A DNA stretch of 64,000 nucleotides, taken from NCBI GenBank assembly GCA_028275345.1, contig JAPWUV010000006.1:62001-126000 (forward strand), read 5' to 3'. Source of the DNA: a bacterium (GTDB lineage: Bacteria; Zhuqueibacterota; Zhuqueibacteria; Oleimicrobiales; Geothermoviventaceae). The notes under the pieces were generated by a model, which worked only from the letters and a program-made list of their open reading frames with translations, made no database searches and was not told the DNA's origin. Positions 42,835-53,106 of this stretch are shown here, one piece after another. A program made the translations under genes and the position numbers. The stretch's first letter is position 1. Each line of letters begins with the position of its first letter.

Positions 42835-44136
42835 TTAAAAGAAGGCCCCGAGATCCGCGATCGCCTGAGCTCTCCCGTGCTCGTCCAACGCCAGCTCGAA
42901 ACGCAAGGCCTCGACATACGGGATCCGCAAGTGGAAACCTATCCCGTAGCCCCGCAGCCACCGCGAGCGTTCTGGCCAGCTCCCCCGGCTCCAAACAGCC
43001 CCGGCGTCCGCGAATACCGCCAGGTTGAGTCCAAATTTGAGCGTGGGCACCAGGTTTCGAGGCAGAGGAGATTCCCAGTAACGGAGAGGAAATAGGATCC
43101 GTCGCCACTCCACCGAAAGCACGACCTGTCGGCTCCCCTCGCGGTGATCGTAAAAGTGGCCCCTCACCCTTTCCTCGTAGCCAAAATAGACGCGATCGTA
43201 GTTGGGCACCGTGCCAAAGCTCAGGACAGTCAGCAAGCGCGCCGCCAGACTGTTCCGGGTGTCGCCCGCGTACACGCGTGAGTCGAGCAAGAAGCGCTGA
43301 TAGTTGACCCACCTGGATCCTATCCCGTTCTGTTCCAGATTCAGCTTGAGGTACCAGCCTCTCCACGGGTAAGCCCGGAGGTCGCGGAAGTCCATGCGAA
43401 AATGCGCCATCACGGTGCCGAACCGGTCGCGCCCGGCCGGACTCACAATCACACCCGGCACCCAGGGCTTGGTGCCGTGATCCGTGTACATGCCGACGGC
43501 AGCCAGGTAGGTACTGTAGCCGAATCTCTTGCCAAGGGAAAACTCCAATCGCCCCCTCCGCTCGGTGTAGGGTAAGGCTTCGTGGGATTTACTTCTCACC
43601 GAACCGAAAGAAAGCACTGCCTCGCAGAACAGTCGTCTTGGCCCCCCGAACCAGGGATTGTAGTATTCCAGCTGAAGGCATGGGTCGTAGCCAGCCCAGC
43701 CGCTGCCGCTCAATACTTGCGCTCGGCCCGCCACGTTCAGGTGGACGATCCCCGCACCGTAAGAGAGCTTTCGAAAGTCCCGCTCGTTGATGAACAGGAT
43801 AGGATAGGGGAAGAAATGCCACCGCTCCCACACTCGAACGGTCAAAGTATCCCCGTTGGGCCCTTCCTCAAGACTGATCTCCACCCGCTCGAAGAGCTGG
43901 AGATTCAGCACTCGGTCCCGGTCTTCGGCCAATCTCGCGGAATCCGGGATGTCTCCGACCTGCGTTTTCAGCTCGCGGATGATCACCCACGGCTTGGTGC
44001 TTCGATTCCCGAGGACCCGGATCGCCACCACGGGTCGCCGTTCCGTGGCACCCTCCGCCCCGGCCGACGCAAGGCTCACCAGAACCGCGCCCTGCAGGAA
44101 CAGTGCGAAAACTCGCTGGGCTCTGCTCCGAAGCAA
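42835..44136 (-). CDS. BamA/Omp85-like outer-membrane protein with one POTRA
   Basis: 433 residues. A signal peptide (about 1-29) precedes a single POTRA domain (VAIRVLGNRSTKPWVIIRELKTQVGD and NLQLFERVEISLEEGPNGDTLTVRV). A beta-barrel region fills about 110-433 and ends with a C-terminal aromatic residue (LGAFF). It is smaller than BamA (five POTRAs) and TamA, closer to short Omp85-like proteins such as those near patatin-like enzymes. Its role may be outer-membrane insertion or export. The TTG start at 44136 has GAGGTGAG just upstream and begins 4 bp after the phosphatase stop. Its place in an envelope and division gene cluster fits. Confidence 0.8.
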   Translation of the reverse strand: MLRSRAQRVFALFLQGAVLVSLASAGAEGATERRPVVAIRVLGNRSTKPWVIIRELKTQVGDIPDSARLAEDRDRVLNLQLFERVEISLEEGPNGDTLTVRVWERWHFFPYPILFINERDFRKLSYGAGIVHLNVAGRAQVLSGSGWAGYDPCLQLEYYNPWFGGPRRLFCEAVLSFGSVRSKSHEALPYTERRGRLEFSLGKRFGYSTYLAAVGMYTDHGTKPWVPGVIVSPAGRDRFGTVMAHFRMDFRDLRAYPWRGWYLKLNLEQNGIGSRWVNYQRFLLDSRVYAGDTRNSLAARLLTVLSFGTVPNYDRVYFGYEERVRGHFYDHREGSRQVVLSVEWRRILFPLRYWESPLPRNLVPTLKFGLNLAVFADAGAVWSRGSWPERSRWLRGYGIGFHLRIPYVEALRFELALDEHGRAQAIADLGAFF

Positions 44137-44140
44137 GGTC

Positions 44141-46336
44141 TCACCTCAGCTTCACTATGATCATCGTGATGTCGTCGAATCCCCGTGACTTCTCCCCGAA
44201 TCTGCGGATGGCGTTCAGAATTTCGTCTCGCAATTGGAAGACGGAATCCCCGTCCCACAAGGCGAGGAGTTCCTTCAGCCGCTCATCCCCGTATTCCTCG
44301 CCTTCGGGACTGAAAACCTCCGTCACGCCGTCCGTGTAGAGGAGGACCGCCGATCCCGGTTGGAGCTGCACCAACTGATCCACGTAGACGGCGTTCTCCA
44401 TCACTCCGAGCACAAGATCGCTGTGGGAAAGGCTGACGACCTCTCCACCCGGGTGGCGAACTAGCGGGTAATTGTGTCCAGCGTTGCCGTACACCAGACT
44501 GCCCTGACGTCGGTCCAAAATGCCGAAGAAGAAGGTGACGTAGCGATCCCGGCTGGTCCGCTGGACCAAGTGCCTATTGAGGATGCTCAGCACTTCGGCG
44601 GGGGAGCGGCGCTGGGAAGCGAGCACCCGGAAGGCCGACTGGATATTGGCCATCAACAGGGCGGCTGGGACCCCTTTCCCGGCCACGTCCCCGAGGGCCA
44701 CGCCCAGGCAGTCCTGATCGAACTCGACGAAATCGTAAACGTCGCCTCCCACCTCAGCGGATGGGATATTCAGCGCCGCAATTTCGACCCCTGGCAGTTG
44801 CGGAGTGAAAGCTGGTAGCAACTGCTTCTGGATCTGCTTCGCCACCGCCAGCTCTTCCTGGATCTTGCGCTTCTCGAGGCTATCCCGGAGCAGGTGGGCG
44901 TTTTCCAAGGAAACTGCTACGTGCCGGGCCAGCGAGGCCAAGAGTCCCACCTCCTCCCCGCGAAGAGCACCGCCGCTCCCCGGATCCAAGATGATGACTC
45001 CCAGCATTTCCTCCCGGTGCCTCACAGGCACAAGCAAGGCCTTCTCGCTGAGGCCCGATCCCACCAGCAGGCGTTCATCCCGGAGCTCCTGGCGAAGTTC
45101 TCCGAGGTCGATGGGGGTTTGCAATGCCCGGATCACGGCTCTCCAGCTGCCTCCCCATTGCCATTGCGCTTCGGGCGAGGAGGTGGACACAAGCAGGCCT
45201 CGCTGAGGATCTTCGACCAAGAGGTACGCGCGGCCCCACCCCAGCTTCGTCTCGAGCGCTTCCCTCAACTGAACCTCCAAATCCTTCGGCTCAAGTGCGG
45301 CCAGACTTTGTTCTCCGAGCCGCTGCAGTATCTCCTGCGCATCCAACCATTCCCGGGCAAAGAGCCGCTCCATTACGCTTTCGAGCGCTTGGACCAGCGG
45401 CTGGAAGAGAAATACCGCCAGCATGAGGAAGAGCAGATGGAGAGCGGGAGCCACATGCCCCAGCGCCGTGAGGGCCAAGCGCTGTAGCTGGCTGTAGGCG
45501 ATGAGGTAGGCGGCAGCGATCACGCCCAAGGAGAGCGAGTATACCAGCCCCCTCCGCACGATCAGGCGCACGCCCAGGAATTGATACCGGATGACCGTCC
45601 AGGCCCAGGCGGAGGCCCCGAGCAAGAGGGCCAATAATAGGAGGACGTGACGTAGCCAGGGCGCCAGAGGCAAAGGCAGAAGGCGCGGCAGAAGAAAGGC
45701 AAGCGCATACGTGCCCACGCTGAGCACAAGGCCAGGTACGAGAAGCCTCCCCTCCTGCCGAATCTTTGGGTCCAATTGCTGCGCGTAGCCCCGAGCCAGG
45801 AAGAAAAGCGCCGCGGCGGAGAATACAAGATTCACTACTTCGAACGTGTATGCGTGGAAACGCAACAACGTCTCCGCTCCGGCCGAACCCAAGATGATCA
45901 GGATACGAATCGGGGCCAGGATGCCACGTGCCCATGCCATCTCCCACGGCGGGATCTCGATCGTCGAGGGCAGAAGGGCCACCACCAGCAGGTGGAACAC
46001 GTACGGGGCATAGAGCCAGGGCAGGAGGCGAGGCAAATACAGGCTCAGCCGGTGCTCTTTCGGATACAGCAGAGAAAGTCCCAGAAGCGTGGGGAAGAAT
46101 AGCTCCCACACACCGCCGAGGCGGTGAAAGAGTGAAGGCAGGGATCCGTACTCGGAGGTGACGGCCATCGCCACCCCGGCGCTGAAGGCTCCGAGGGCCG
46201 CGAAGAGAATCGTCCAGGCGGCGTAGCGACCGACGCGAGTCTCCCCCGCATGACGGAACGTCATCACCCCGAGGATGAAGAGCACGAAGGCGACCGTGAG
46301 GTAAACAGCCGCGCCGACTTGCGGCCAAAGATTCAT
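44141..46336 (-). CDS. Membrane-anchored GAF-PP2C (SpoIIE/RsbU-type) phosphatase
   Basis: 731 residues. The N-terminal third has about eight hydrophobic segments, with a 7TM-like sensor layout (about 5-310). A GAF domain (about 330-490, WGRAYLLVEDPQRGLLV and VSLENAHLLRDSLEKRKIQ) and a PP2C domain (about 500-731) follow. The PP2C has SAEVGGDVYDFVEFD, VALGDVAGKGVPAALLM, VYGNAGHNYPLV and LLYTDGVTEVFSPEG, with the metal aspartates present. It should dephosphorylate a STAS-type antagonist. Its ATG overlaps the RsbW-like kinase stop by 4 bp, so phosphatase and kinase are made together. No STAS protein is nearby. Confidence 0.9.
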   Translation of the reverse strand: MNLWPQVGAAVYLTVAFVLFILGVMTFRHAGETRVGRYAAWTILFAALGAFSAGVAMAVTSEYGSLPSLFHRLGGVWELFFPTLLGLSLLYPKEHRLSLYLPRLLPWLYAPYVFHLLVVALLPSTIEIPPWEMAWARGILAPIRILIILGSAGAETLLRFHAYTFEVVNLVFSAAALFFLARGYAQQLDPKIRQEGRLLVPGLVLSVGTYALAFLLPRLLPLPLAPWLRHVLLLLALLLGASAWAWTVIRYQFLGVRLIVRRGLVYSLSLGVIAAAYLIAYSQLQRLALTALGHVAPALHLLFLMLAVFLFQPLVQALESVMERLFAREWLDAQEILQRLGEQSLAALEPKDLEVQLREALETKLGWGRAYLLVEDPQRGLLVSTSSPEAQWQWGGSWRAVIRALQTPIDLGELRQELRDERLLVGSGLSEKALLVPVRHREEMLGVIILDPGSGGALRGEEVGLLASLARHVAVSLENAHLLRDSLEKRKIQEELAVAKQIQKQLLPAFTPQLPGVEIAALNIPSAEVGGDVYDFVEFDQDCLGVALGDVAGKGVPAALLMANIQSAFRVLASQRRSPAEVLSILNRHLVQRTSRDRYVTFFFGILDRRQGSLVYGNAGHNYPLVRHPGGEVVSLSHSDLVLGVMENAVYVDQLVQLQPGSAVLLYTDGVTEVFSPEGEEYGDERLKELLALWDGDSVFQLRDEILNAIRRFGEKSRGFDDITMIIVKLR

Positions 46337-46779
46337 CGATCTCGACTCCCCCGGAGCTTCTTCACAAGCGTGACCAAGGTTCCCCCCTGGCTGAAATCGA
46401 ACTCCACTCGGTCCATCAGTGCCCGCAGGATGAAGATGCCGCGGCCGCGATCCTTCAACAGGTTCTCAGGGGCCAGAGGGTCATCCAGCTTCTCAGGATC
46501 GAAGCCCTCCCCCTCGTCCTTCACGGCTATCAGCACTTGTTCCGGCTCCACTTGGACCGAGATCCTCACCTGTTTACGAGGGTCGAGGCGATTCCCGTGG
46601 TAGATGGCGTTGCTCAGGACCTCCGTGAGGGCGATGGCAAGGCTATCCCGGTCGTCCTCCGAAGCCACCCAAGGTGACAAATAACGTTCTACTTGCGCTT
46701 CCACCTCCGCGATCTTTTGCGGATCACTGCTGATCGTCAGCTTCAACGGCGGAGGGTATCTGCGCCTTGCCTGGGCCAT
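46333..46779 (-). CDS. RsbW-like anti-sigma factor / serine kinase
   Basis: 148 residues, a GHKL ATPase of RsbW/SpoIIAB type. It contains ALTEVLSNAIYHGNRLDP (N box), VKDEGEGFDPEKLDD (G1), a glycine-rich KDRGRGIFILRALMD (G2) and a closing VTLVKKL strand. Such proteins bind a sigma factor and phosphorylate a STAS antagonist. It begins right at the end of the OMP gene and overlaps the phosphatase. Antagonist and sigma factor partners are not in the window. Confidence 0.9.
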   Translation of the reverse strand: MAQARRRYPPPLKLTISSDPQKIAEVEAQVERYLSPWVASEDDRDSLAIALTEVLSNAIYHGNRLDPRKQVRISVQVEPEQVLIAVKDEGEGFDPEKLDDPLAPENLLKDRGRGIFILRALMDRVEFDFSQGGTLVTLVKKLRGSRDR

Positions 46780-48657
46780 CTACCAACCCCAGCGAGCGAT
46801 AAGGGTGATGAAGTTCGTGGAGTAAGGGGACGAAAGCCGGGAAGAGACCCGCTGACGATGGAGGTTGGCCCGAATGCCGGTCGCCCCACGTCCCCAGAAC
46901 TGAAAGGAGAGGATCGGGCCGCGGGCGATGTACCGTCCGGAAGGAACCCGCTCGTACCCATTGCCCCGCAGCTCAAAGCGGGACTCTTCGCGCTCGTAGT
47001 AAGCGAAGCCGGCCTCCAGCATCGAGCGCGATCCGAAGCTCCGCCGCAACCCAATTCGGACTCTCCGCTCCACGCGGCCGACCAACGGGCGTTCCTCGAA
47101 CTTCTGCCAGTACAATCGCCCGTTTTCCTCCGCCTGCCACCCGAGGGCGACCTGGAGACGCAAGCTCGCGGAAAGATCTACGCGGAGAGAGTCCTCCGCC
47201 AAGAAGCGGCGGAACACGAAGCTCCGCGTAGCCTGAAGGGGCTCCTCAAAGTCGTAGTCCACGTAATTGGCCATCACCTCGAAACGCTGGCGGAAACGCA
47301 CCGCGCGGCTTGGCCGCAGCTCAACGGTCGGGGACAAGCGGAACACCCGGCTCCACTGATTATCCGCGCTGCGCTCACCAAAGATGTACACCAGGTGGTA
47401 CAGACCTGCACCGGCCCGCACCTCGAGGATGGAAAAAGGATTGAGCCGGCGCTTCCAAACGGAGTTCACGTCCACACGCAGCTCATCGTGGTCGTCGAAA
47501 TTGTTCGTGTCGGGCGTATCGTACTGAAGCTTGCTGACTCGCAGCGCAAGCGTGAGGGAATCCCGCCTGCTCGGCGTCAGTGCAAGTCGGGAGGCCAGCG
47601 TCAACAAGCTCCAGCGGTTATCTGGCGCCACAAGGGCGACGCTGCGGGAAAACGGCACGTGCGACTCGGCCTGCGGGACGAGGTAGCGCGCCTCCTGCGT
47701 CTGGTACGCAAGCTCCAGCTCCTCTTTGGAACGGCCACCCCAGCGTCGCAGGAAAAGGCTATTCGCCAGACCCCCCTCTTTCCGCGCGCGGGATCGAGCG
47801 CTCCGCCCTCCCACCAGCTGCTCCACTTCCACTGCCTCGGAGATGTAGCGCGTAGCCAAAATGGCCTGCGCGCCTAAGGGCAGAGCGTACTGAAGCCGGT
47901 TCTCGAGGCGTAGGGAGGAGCCTCGGAGGCGTTCCCGTTCCAACTCCGCATTCACGTACTGGTCGTGCCGGTAGCGATCCCACCCGACCCGGATCGTATC
48001 GGCGGAACCGGCCAAGAACTCCCGCCCCACCATGTACACGAGATGCTGATCCTGATTGGTCCGGCCACCTACTTTGCTCCCACCCCAGGTCAGGGTACCC
48101 TCCTGGGCATAGCCTCCGATGTCAAACCCTGGCACCTCCGAGACCACCTCCCAGTGCGATCCCCACTCCTCGCGAGCGTAGCGGACCTCACGCGCCGGTC
48201 CCGCTTCGAACCGGGCCCGCCCCACCCCTCTGCGCACCAGCTCCGTCCCCATGAACAGTTCCTGACGGCTGAAATCATTGGGTAACCCCGACTGCCGGTC
48301 CCAGAACCTCAAAGCCCTTCCTCCGCCGTGGAGGAGGATGCTTCCGGAAACGGGCCAAGCCAATTCGGCAGCCAGCGTCTGGTCATCCTTCCAGCGATCG
48401 CCACCTTGCCCCAGGGCCAGAAGAGAGCTGGAAAGATTCTGCCGGAAGGAAAACCTGCAAGAGCGACCCAATGGCTGCGCCAGGAACGCTTGCCAGACCC
48501 AGCGGTAGGAGTTGAATTCCTGGCCGAAACTGCTTGTGAGAACCCTCTCTTCCTGCGCTCTGATCGGGCTGAAAGGGACCGACCACAGGGCCGCAAAGCT
48601 TAGTACGGAACAGCTGCGAAGAAGTTTACCGCGCATCGGCGGGATTGCTCGTTTCAT
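46780..48657 (-). CDS. Outer-membrane beta-barrel protein of unknown family
   Basis: 625 residues with a signal peptide (MRGKLLRSCSVLSFAALWSVPFSPIRAQ after an early second Met). The rest is a run of amphipathic beta strands with many aromatic and Arg residues. It ends FITLIARWGW, a C-terminal aromatic typical of OMPs. No plug or other domain is evident, and no family is recognised. It could be a porin-like or cell-surface barrel. The upstream DUF502 gene overlaps its start by 32 bp (11 bp if the second Met is used), and the RsbW gene begins at its end. Confidence 0.72.
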   Translation of the reverse strand: MKRAIPPMRGKLLRSCSVLSFAALWSVPFSPIRAQEERVLTSSFGQEFNSYRWVWQAFLAQPLGRSCRFSFRQNLSSSLLALGQGGDRWKDDQTLAAELAWPVSGSILLHGGGRALRFWDRQSGLPNDFSRQELFMGTELVRRGVGRARFEAGPAREVRYAREEWGSHWEVVSEVPGFDIGGYAQEGTLTWGGSKVGGRTNQDQHLVYMVGREFLAGSADTIRVGWDRYRHDQYVNAELERERLRGSSLRLENRLQYALPLGAQAILATRYISEAVEVEQLVGGRSARSRARKEGGLANSLFLRRWGGRSKEELELAYQTQEARYLVPQAESHVPFSRSVALVAPDNRWSLLTLASRLALTPSRRDSLTLALRVSKLQYDTPDTNNFDDHDELRVDVNSVWKRRLNPFSILEVRAGAGLYHLVYIFGERSADNQWSRVFRLSPTVELRPSRAVRFRQRFEVMANYVDYDFEEPLQATRSFVFRRFLAEDSLRVDLSASLRLQVALGWQAEENGRLYWQKFEERPLVGRVERRVRIGLRRSFGSRSMLEAGFAYYEREESRFELRGNGYERVPSGRYIARGPILSFQFWGRGATGIRANLHRQRVSSRLSSPYSTNFITLIARWGW

Positions 48658-49450
48658 CGGCGGGGGATTTGGACACTTCGGTCGAGACCCGCTTGCGACC
48701 GAGGCTGACCACCGGGGGGATAACCGGGCCCCGCTTCTTCGGCGAGGGCCAGAGATGCGGAGGGGCGAGCCGTTGCACCTGGCGTCGGTCGTGTGGTACC
48801 ACAGCTCCCCCGCTAATCACCAGTTTCAGCGCCTCTTCGATCGGCATCTCCAGCTCGATCACCTCCGCCCGTGGGACGAACAGTAGAAAGCCCGAAGTCG
48901 GATTGGGAGTGGTCGGCACGAAGACCCCGACGATGTCGCTCTCCATCTTGTCCTGAATCTCGCCCCGCGTGTCCTGGGTGTAGAACCCAACACAGTAGGA
49001 ACCCTCCTTCGGGAACTCAACAAGGACGGCCTTCTTGAGGAACTCCCTGCGCTCCGCGAAGAACGCCTTGCTGATCTGCTGGACGGTCATGTAGATCCGA
49101 TTCACCAGAGGGACGCGGGTGATGAGATTGTCCCCGATCTCGAATATCTTCCGGCCGAGGTAGTTCCTCGCGGCGGCGCCGGTACCGAGGATCAGTAGCA
49201 GGAGGGCCAACAGACCGAGTCCTGGAATCCGCACCGTGGCCTCGTAGCCGAAGATCTCCGCGAGGAGACGATTGATCACACCCCCGAGCAGGCCGTCGAG
49301 AGCCTTGAATAGCTGATACAGGATGTACACCGTGGCCACGACGGGGATCAAAATGAGGAGCCCCGTGATGAAGGAGCTGCGCAGATTCCTTCGCCAGTCG
49401 TCGCCTTTCCGAGAGCTATCCAAGGGCAACGTCCTCCTCTTTGCGCGCAC
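48626..49450 (-). CDS. DUF502-family membrane protein
   Basis: 274 residues. Two hydrophobic segments (about 28-50, FITGLLILIPVVATVYILYQLF, and about 74-94, IPGLGLLALLLLILGTGAA) precede a soluble region. DUF502 hallmarks are IPLVNRIYMTVQQ-like VPLVNRIYMTVQQISKAFF, VLVEFPKEGSYCVGFYTQD and VFVPTTPNPTSGFLLFVPRAEV. The role of DUF502 proteins is not known; they occur next to cell-envelope genes in many bacteria. The C-terminus adds a basic tail (SPKKRGPVIPP). A GTG at 49450 is used as start, without a clear Shine-Dalgarno. It is 20 bp after ftsB. Confidence 0.87.
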   Translation of the reverse strand: MRAKRRTLPLDSSRKGDDWRRNLRSSFITGLLILIPVVATVYILYQLFKALDGLLGGVINRLLAEIFGYEATVRIPGLGLLALLLLILGTGAAARNYLGRKIFEIGDNLITRVPLVNRIYMTVQQISKAFFAERREFLKKAVLVEFPKEGSYCVGFYTQDTRGEIQDKMESDIVGVFVPTTPNPTSGFLLFVPRAEVIELEMPIEEALKLVISGGAVVPHDRRQVQRLAPPHLWPSPKKRGPVIPPVVSLGRKRVSTEVSKSPADETSNPADAR

Positions 49451-49470
49451 TGGCCGGAAAAGCCGGTCAG

Positions 49471-49782
49471 TCAGTCGTTTCGCTTGCGAAGGACGTAGAT
49501 CCTCTCATTCGGTCGTCCGAGGCGATACTTCTCCCGTGCCACCTTCTCAAGGTAAGCGCGGTCGGAGCTCAGGCGTTCGAGTTCAGCCGTCAGTTGCTCC
49601 CGCTCCCGACGCAGGTCATCGATCTCGCGGACAATCCGATGGCGCAATCGGATGAGCCGGAAGTAGTTGTACAGCCCATAGTCTCCGAAGACGAAGACGT
49701 ACCCGATCCCCACTCCCAGCGCGATGTAGAGCCAGCGGCGGGTCTTCGGATTTCCGCCGCTAGCTCTCGTTTTCCCAAGCAT
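49471..49782 (-). CDS. ftsB: FtsB/DivIC-type septum formation initiator
   Basis: 103 residues. A basic cytoplasmic end is followed by one membrane helix (about 17-33, WLYIALGVGIGYVFVFG). A coiled coil comes next (about 40-80, RLIRLRHRIVREIDDLRRER), then a conserved end VAREKYRLGRPNERIYVLRK. The layout matches FtsB/DivIC, which with FtsL and FtsQ links divisome assembly to peptidoglycan synthesis. It follows enolase by 7 bp, the classical eno-ftsB arrangement. FtsL and FtsQ are not in the window. Confidence 0.88.
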   Translation of the reverse strand: MLGKTRASGGNPKTRRWLYIALGVGIGYVFVFGDYGLYNYFRLIRLRHRIVREIDDLRREREQLTAELERLSSDRAYLEKVAREKYRLGRPNERIYVLRKRND

Positions 49783-49789
49783 CCTGAGT

Positions 49790-51115
<1,326 letters not shown>

Positions 51116-51128
51116 TCATCCGAAAGGA

Positions 51129-52607
51129 CTACACGACGAGGGAGGCGATGGCAACTCCGGCCATCGCGCAGACTCCGTTCACCACGTCGTTGTTCACCCA
51201 ACGCCACCCACGAAATGGAACCGTCTGCACCGCGCAGTGATGGGATTTCTCCGTGACCTTGCCACACATCGGGCAGAGGTATTGGGCCTGGATCAACGCC
51301 CCGAGGATGCTGTCCACCAGGCTCGCCGCTACACCGATCCAGGCTAGGAGCCAGATCCACGAGCTCGGCACCGGAATGACCCCATCTGCGCTGATGCGGG
51401 CCACAACTCCGATCAGCACCCCACCTGCCCAGGCAGCCGCAAGCCCAGCCAGACTCACACCCCCCGAAGCGCCCACTTGCACCCTCCGCAACGTGATCGG
51501 AGAGCGGGGTTGCATCCCCACGATCACTCCGATCTCCGTGGCCCACGTGTCGGCGGTCACGGCCGCCAGCGACGCCAGGTACAGGAAGTACACCTCCGGC
51601 TGCGGCCTCCAGTGCCACACTAGCAACAAGATAGTGGCCACACCCCCGTTGGCCAGCACCTGCGCAAGATCTCGACGATTGGACTTCTCGAATTCGGCCA
51701 CCACTTTTTCTCGCAGTCGACGCGCCAGCTTGGTGAGCAGGCTGGACGCCACAAAAAACAGGAGAATTGGACCTGCAAAGGCCCATCCCCCGAGCCCGAA
51801 GATGAGGCTCCCCATCACAAACGCAAGAACAGCCCCACCCGCGTCGAGGAAGCCAACCCCGTACGAAAGCGCCGCGACGGCCAACGCCAGGACCATCCCC
51901 ACCGCAAGCACGGCCTGCTGGCTGGGCCCCGACCCGAGAAAGACCTCCAGCACCAGAGCCGCCGCCAGAGGAGCCGACAGATTATCCGAGCCCCACGCCG
52001 AGATAGCCTCCCCGGCCGTGGCCAGAAAGGCCGCCAGCACGGATGCCAGCAGAGCCGTGCGGAAACTCAACCCGTCGCCGAGACGAGGACCCAGCACTGT
52101 GAGCGTCAGCAGCACCACCCCCCACGAGGCCACCCACATCCCGAGCGAGCCCTGGAGCGATTTTTCCTCCAGCGCAAGCCGGAACCGTCGTGGACGGGTC
52201 ACCAGTTCCCCAACCGTGGCCGCGACGGTATCAGCGACCCCGAGGACCAACATCGCGGCCACCACGGCCACCGGATGAGCTTCCCACAGCCAGAGGAGCA
52301 GGATGATGAACGTCACGGGGAAAAACACCGTTCCTAAGCTCCTTCTGGCCGTACCATGCATCCCCTCGAACCACCCGGCCAGCACGCCGATCAGATTGAG
52401 ACCGGCGAATATCCCCGCGAGCACCAGAAGCGGTGTCCGAGTGGTGAACAGGAAAGGGGTGGTAGCCACGAGCAAGCCCGTTCCCATGTGAACAAACTTG
52501 CGGGTCAGCTCAGCGGACCAACTAAATCGCCGACGTGCTAGATCAGCCGTTGCCACAAGGCCGAGCAGCGTGGCAAAGAAGAAAGAGAACCATCCCCAGT
52601 CGTTCAA
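51129..52607 (-). CDS. Fusion of phytol/dolichol-kinase-like and DUF92 (VTE6-like) domains
   Basis: 492 residues, about 12-13 hydrophobic segments. The first half (about 1-200) matches the polyprenol kinase type: LTRKFVHMGTGLLV, GTVFFPVTFIILLL, LGVADTVAATVGE and EEKSLQGSLGMWVAS. The second half (about 235-492) is DUF92: LAQVLANGGVATILLL, VTADTWATEIGVIVGMQPRSPITLRRVQ, GASGGVSLAGLAAA and a C-terminal CPMCGKVTEKSHHC. Plant and cyanobacterial VTE5 (phytol kinase) and VTE6 (phytyl-phosphate kinase) have these domains as separate proteins. The fusion could carry out two successive isoprenol phosphorylations. The TTG start has GAGGTG before it. It heads the leftward cluster next to the candidate origin. 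Confidence 0.8.
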   Translation of the reverse strand: MNDWGWFSFFFATLLGLVATADLARRRFSWSAELTRKFVHMGTGLLVATTPFLFTTRTPLLVLAGIFAGLNLIGVLAGWFEGMHGTARRSLGTVFFPVTFIILLLWLWEAHPVAVVAAMLVLGVADTVAATVGELVTRPRRFRLALEEKSLQGSLGMWVASWGVVLLTLTVLGPRLGDGLSFRTALLASVLAAFLATAGEAISAWGSDNLSAPLAAALVLEVFLGSGPSQQAVLAVGMVLALAVAALSYGVGFLDAGGAVLAFVMGSLIFGLGGWAFAGPILLFFVASSLLTKLARRLREKVVAEFEKSNRRDLAQVLANGGVATILLLVWHWRPQPEVYFLYLASLAAVTADTWATEIGVIVGMQPRSPITLRRVQVGASGGVSLAGLAAAWAGGVLIGVVARISADGVIPVPSSWIWLLAWIGVAASLVDSILGALIQAQYLCPMCGKVTEKSHHCAVQTVPFRGWRWVNNDVVNGVCAMAGVAIASLVV

Positions 52608-52751
52608 GCATCACCTCGTAGGCTATCGGGAACTCTCTCCGTGCGGCCGCGAGGACATTGCCGGGATCCGTTGCCTCAAGCTTACGCATTTCTGTCCTGA
52701 AAATCAATAACCAAGGGCCAGCCCCTTTTCCAGTGTTCCGACATCCCGAAG

Positions 52752-53025
52752 TTATCCACAGTTTCTTCACAAGCAGAGGCATTCCGGCAAAGGACCGCTC
52801 CCCGGAGAACTGGCGAAATTCCGACACTTATCCCGCCGCCCAACATGCTGGGATCTTCGCCGGGCAGCCACCAGGGACGTCGGGATAATTCGCGCAGAGG
52901 AAATGACTTATCCCGATTCGGCCCGAACGAGGGTTTCCTCTTCGATGGTCAAGATTCGGCCAGCGTCCATCCCAGGCTTCTCGCCCTGGGCCTAGCTGAT
53001 CGCAGCCTCCCGCAAGTTATCCACA
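52752..53025. other. oriC: Candidate replication origin (DnaA-box cluster)
   Basis: In the 499-bp gap between divergent genes lie two perfect DnaA boxes, TTATCCACA at 52752-52760 and 53017-53025. Three near-boxes lie between them: TTATCCCGC at 52828-52836, TTATCCCGA on the minus strand at 52880-52888 and TTATCCCGA at 52908-52916. The stretch around 52690-52715 is locally AT-richer. The genes on its left (41.6-52.6 kb) all point left and the first on its right points right, as for an origin. No dnaA, dnaN or gidA is adjacent. The site could instead be a DnaA-titration or DnaA-regulated region. Confidence 0.6.
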
Positions 53026-53050
53026 TTCTCATCACAACGGCGATTCGGGT

Positions 53051-53079
53051 TTGCCTTCCCTGCCGGATCTGGCTATATT
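53051..53079 (+). promoter_or_regulatory. Sigma-70-type promoter next to the last DnaA box
   Basis: TTGCCT (53051-53056) and TATATT (53074-53079) are separated by 17 bp. It is 25 bp downstream of the perfect DnaA box at 53017-53025 and about 28 bp before the ATG at 53107, so DnaA could affect it. Confidence 0.6.
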
Positions 53080-53106
53080 CACCGCAAAATACGGAGGCAA
53101 GAGCAG

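Noticed and set aside
52543-52827. A 94-codon minus-strand frame in the candidate origin
   Set aside because: It overlaps the start of the isoprenol-kinase fusion in another frame, crosses DnaA boxes, and has no recognisable pattern.
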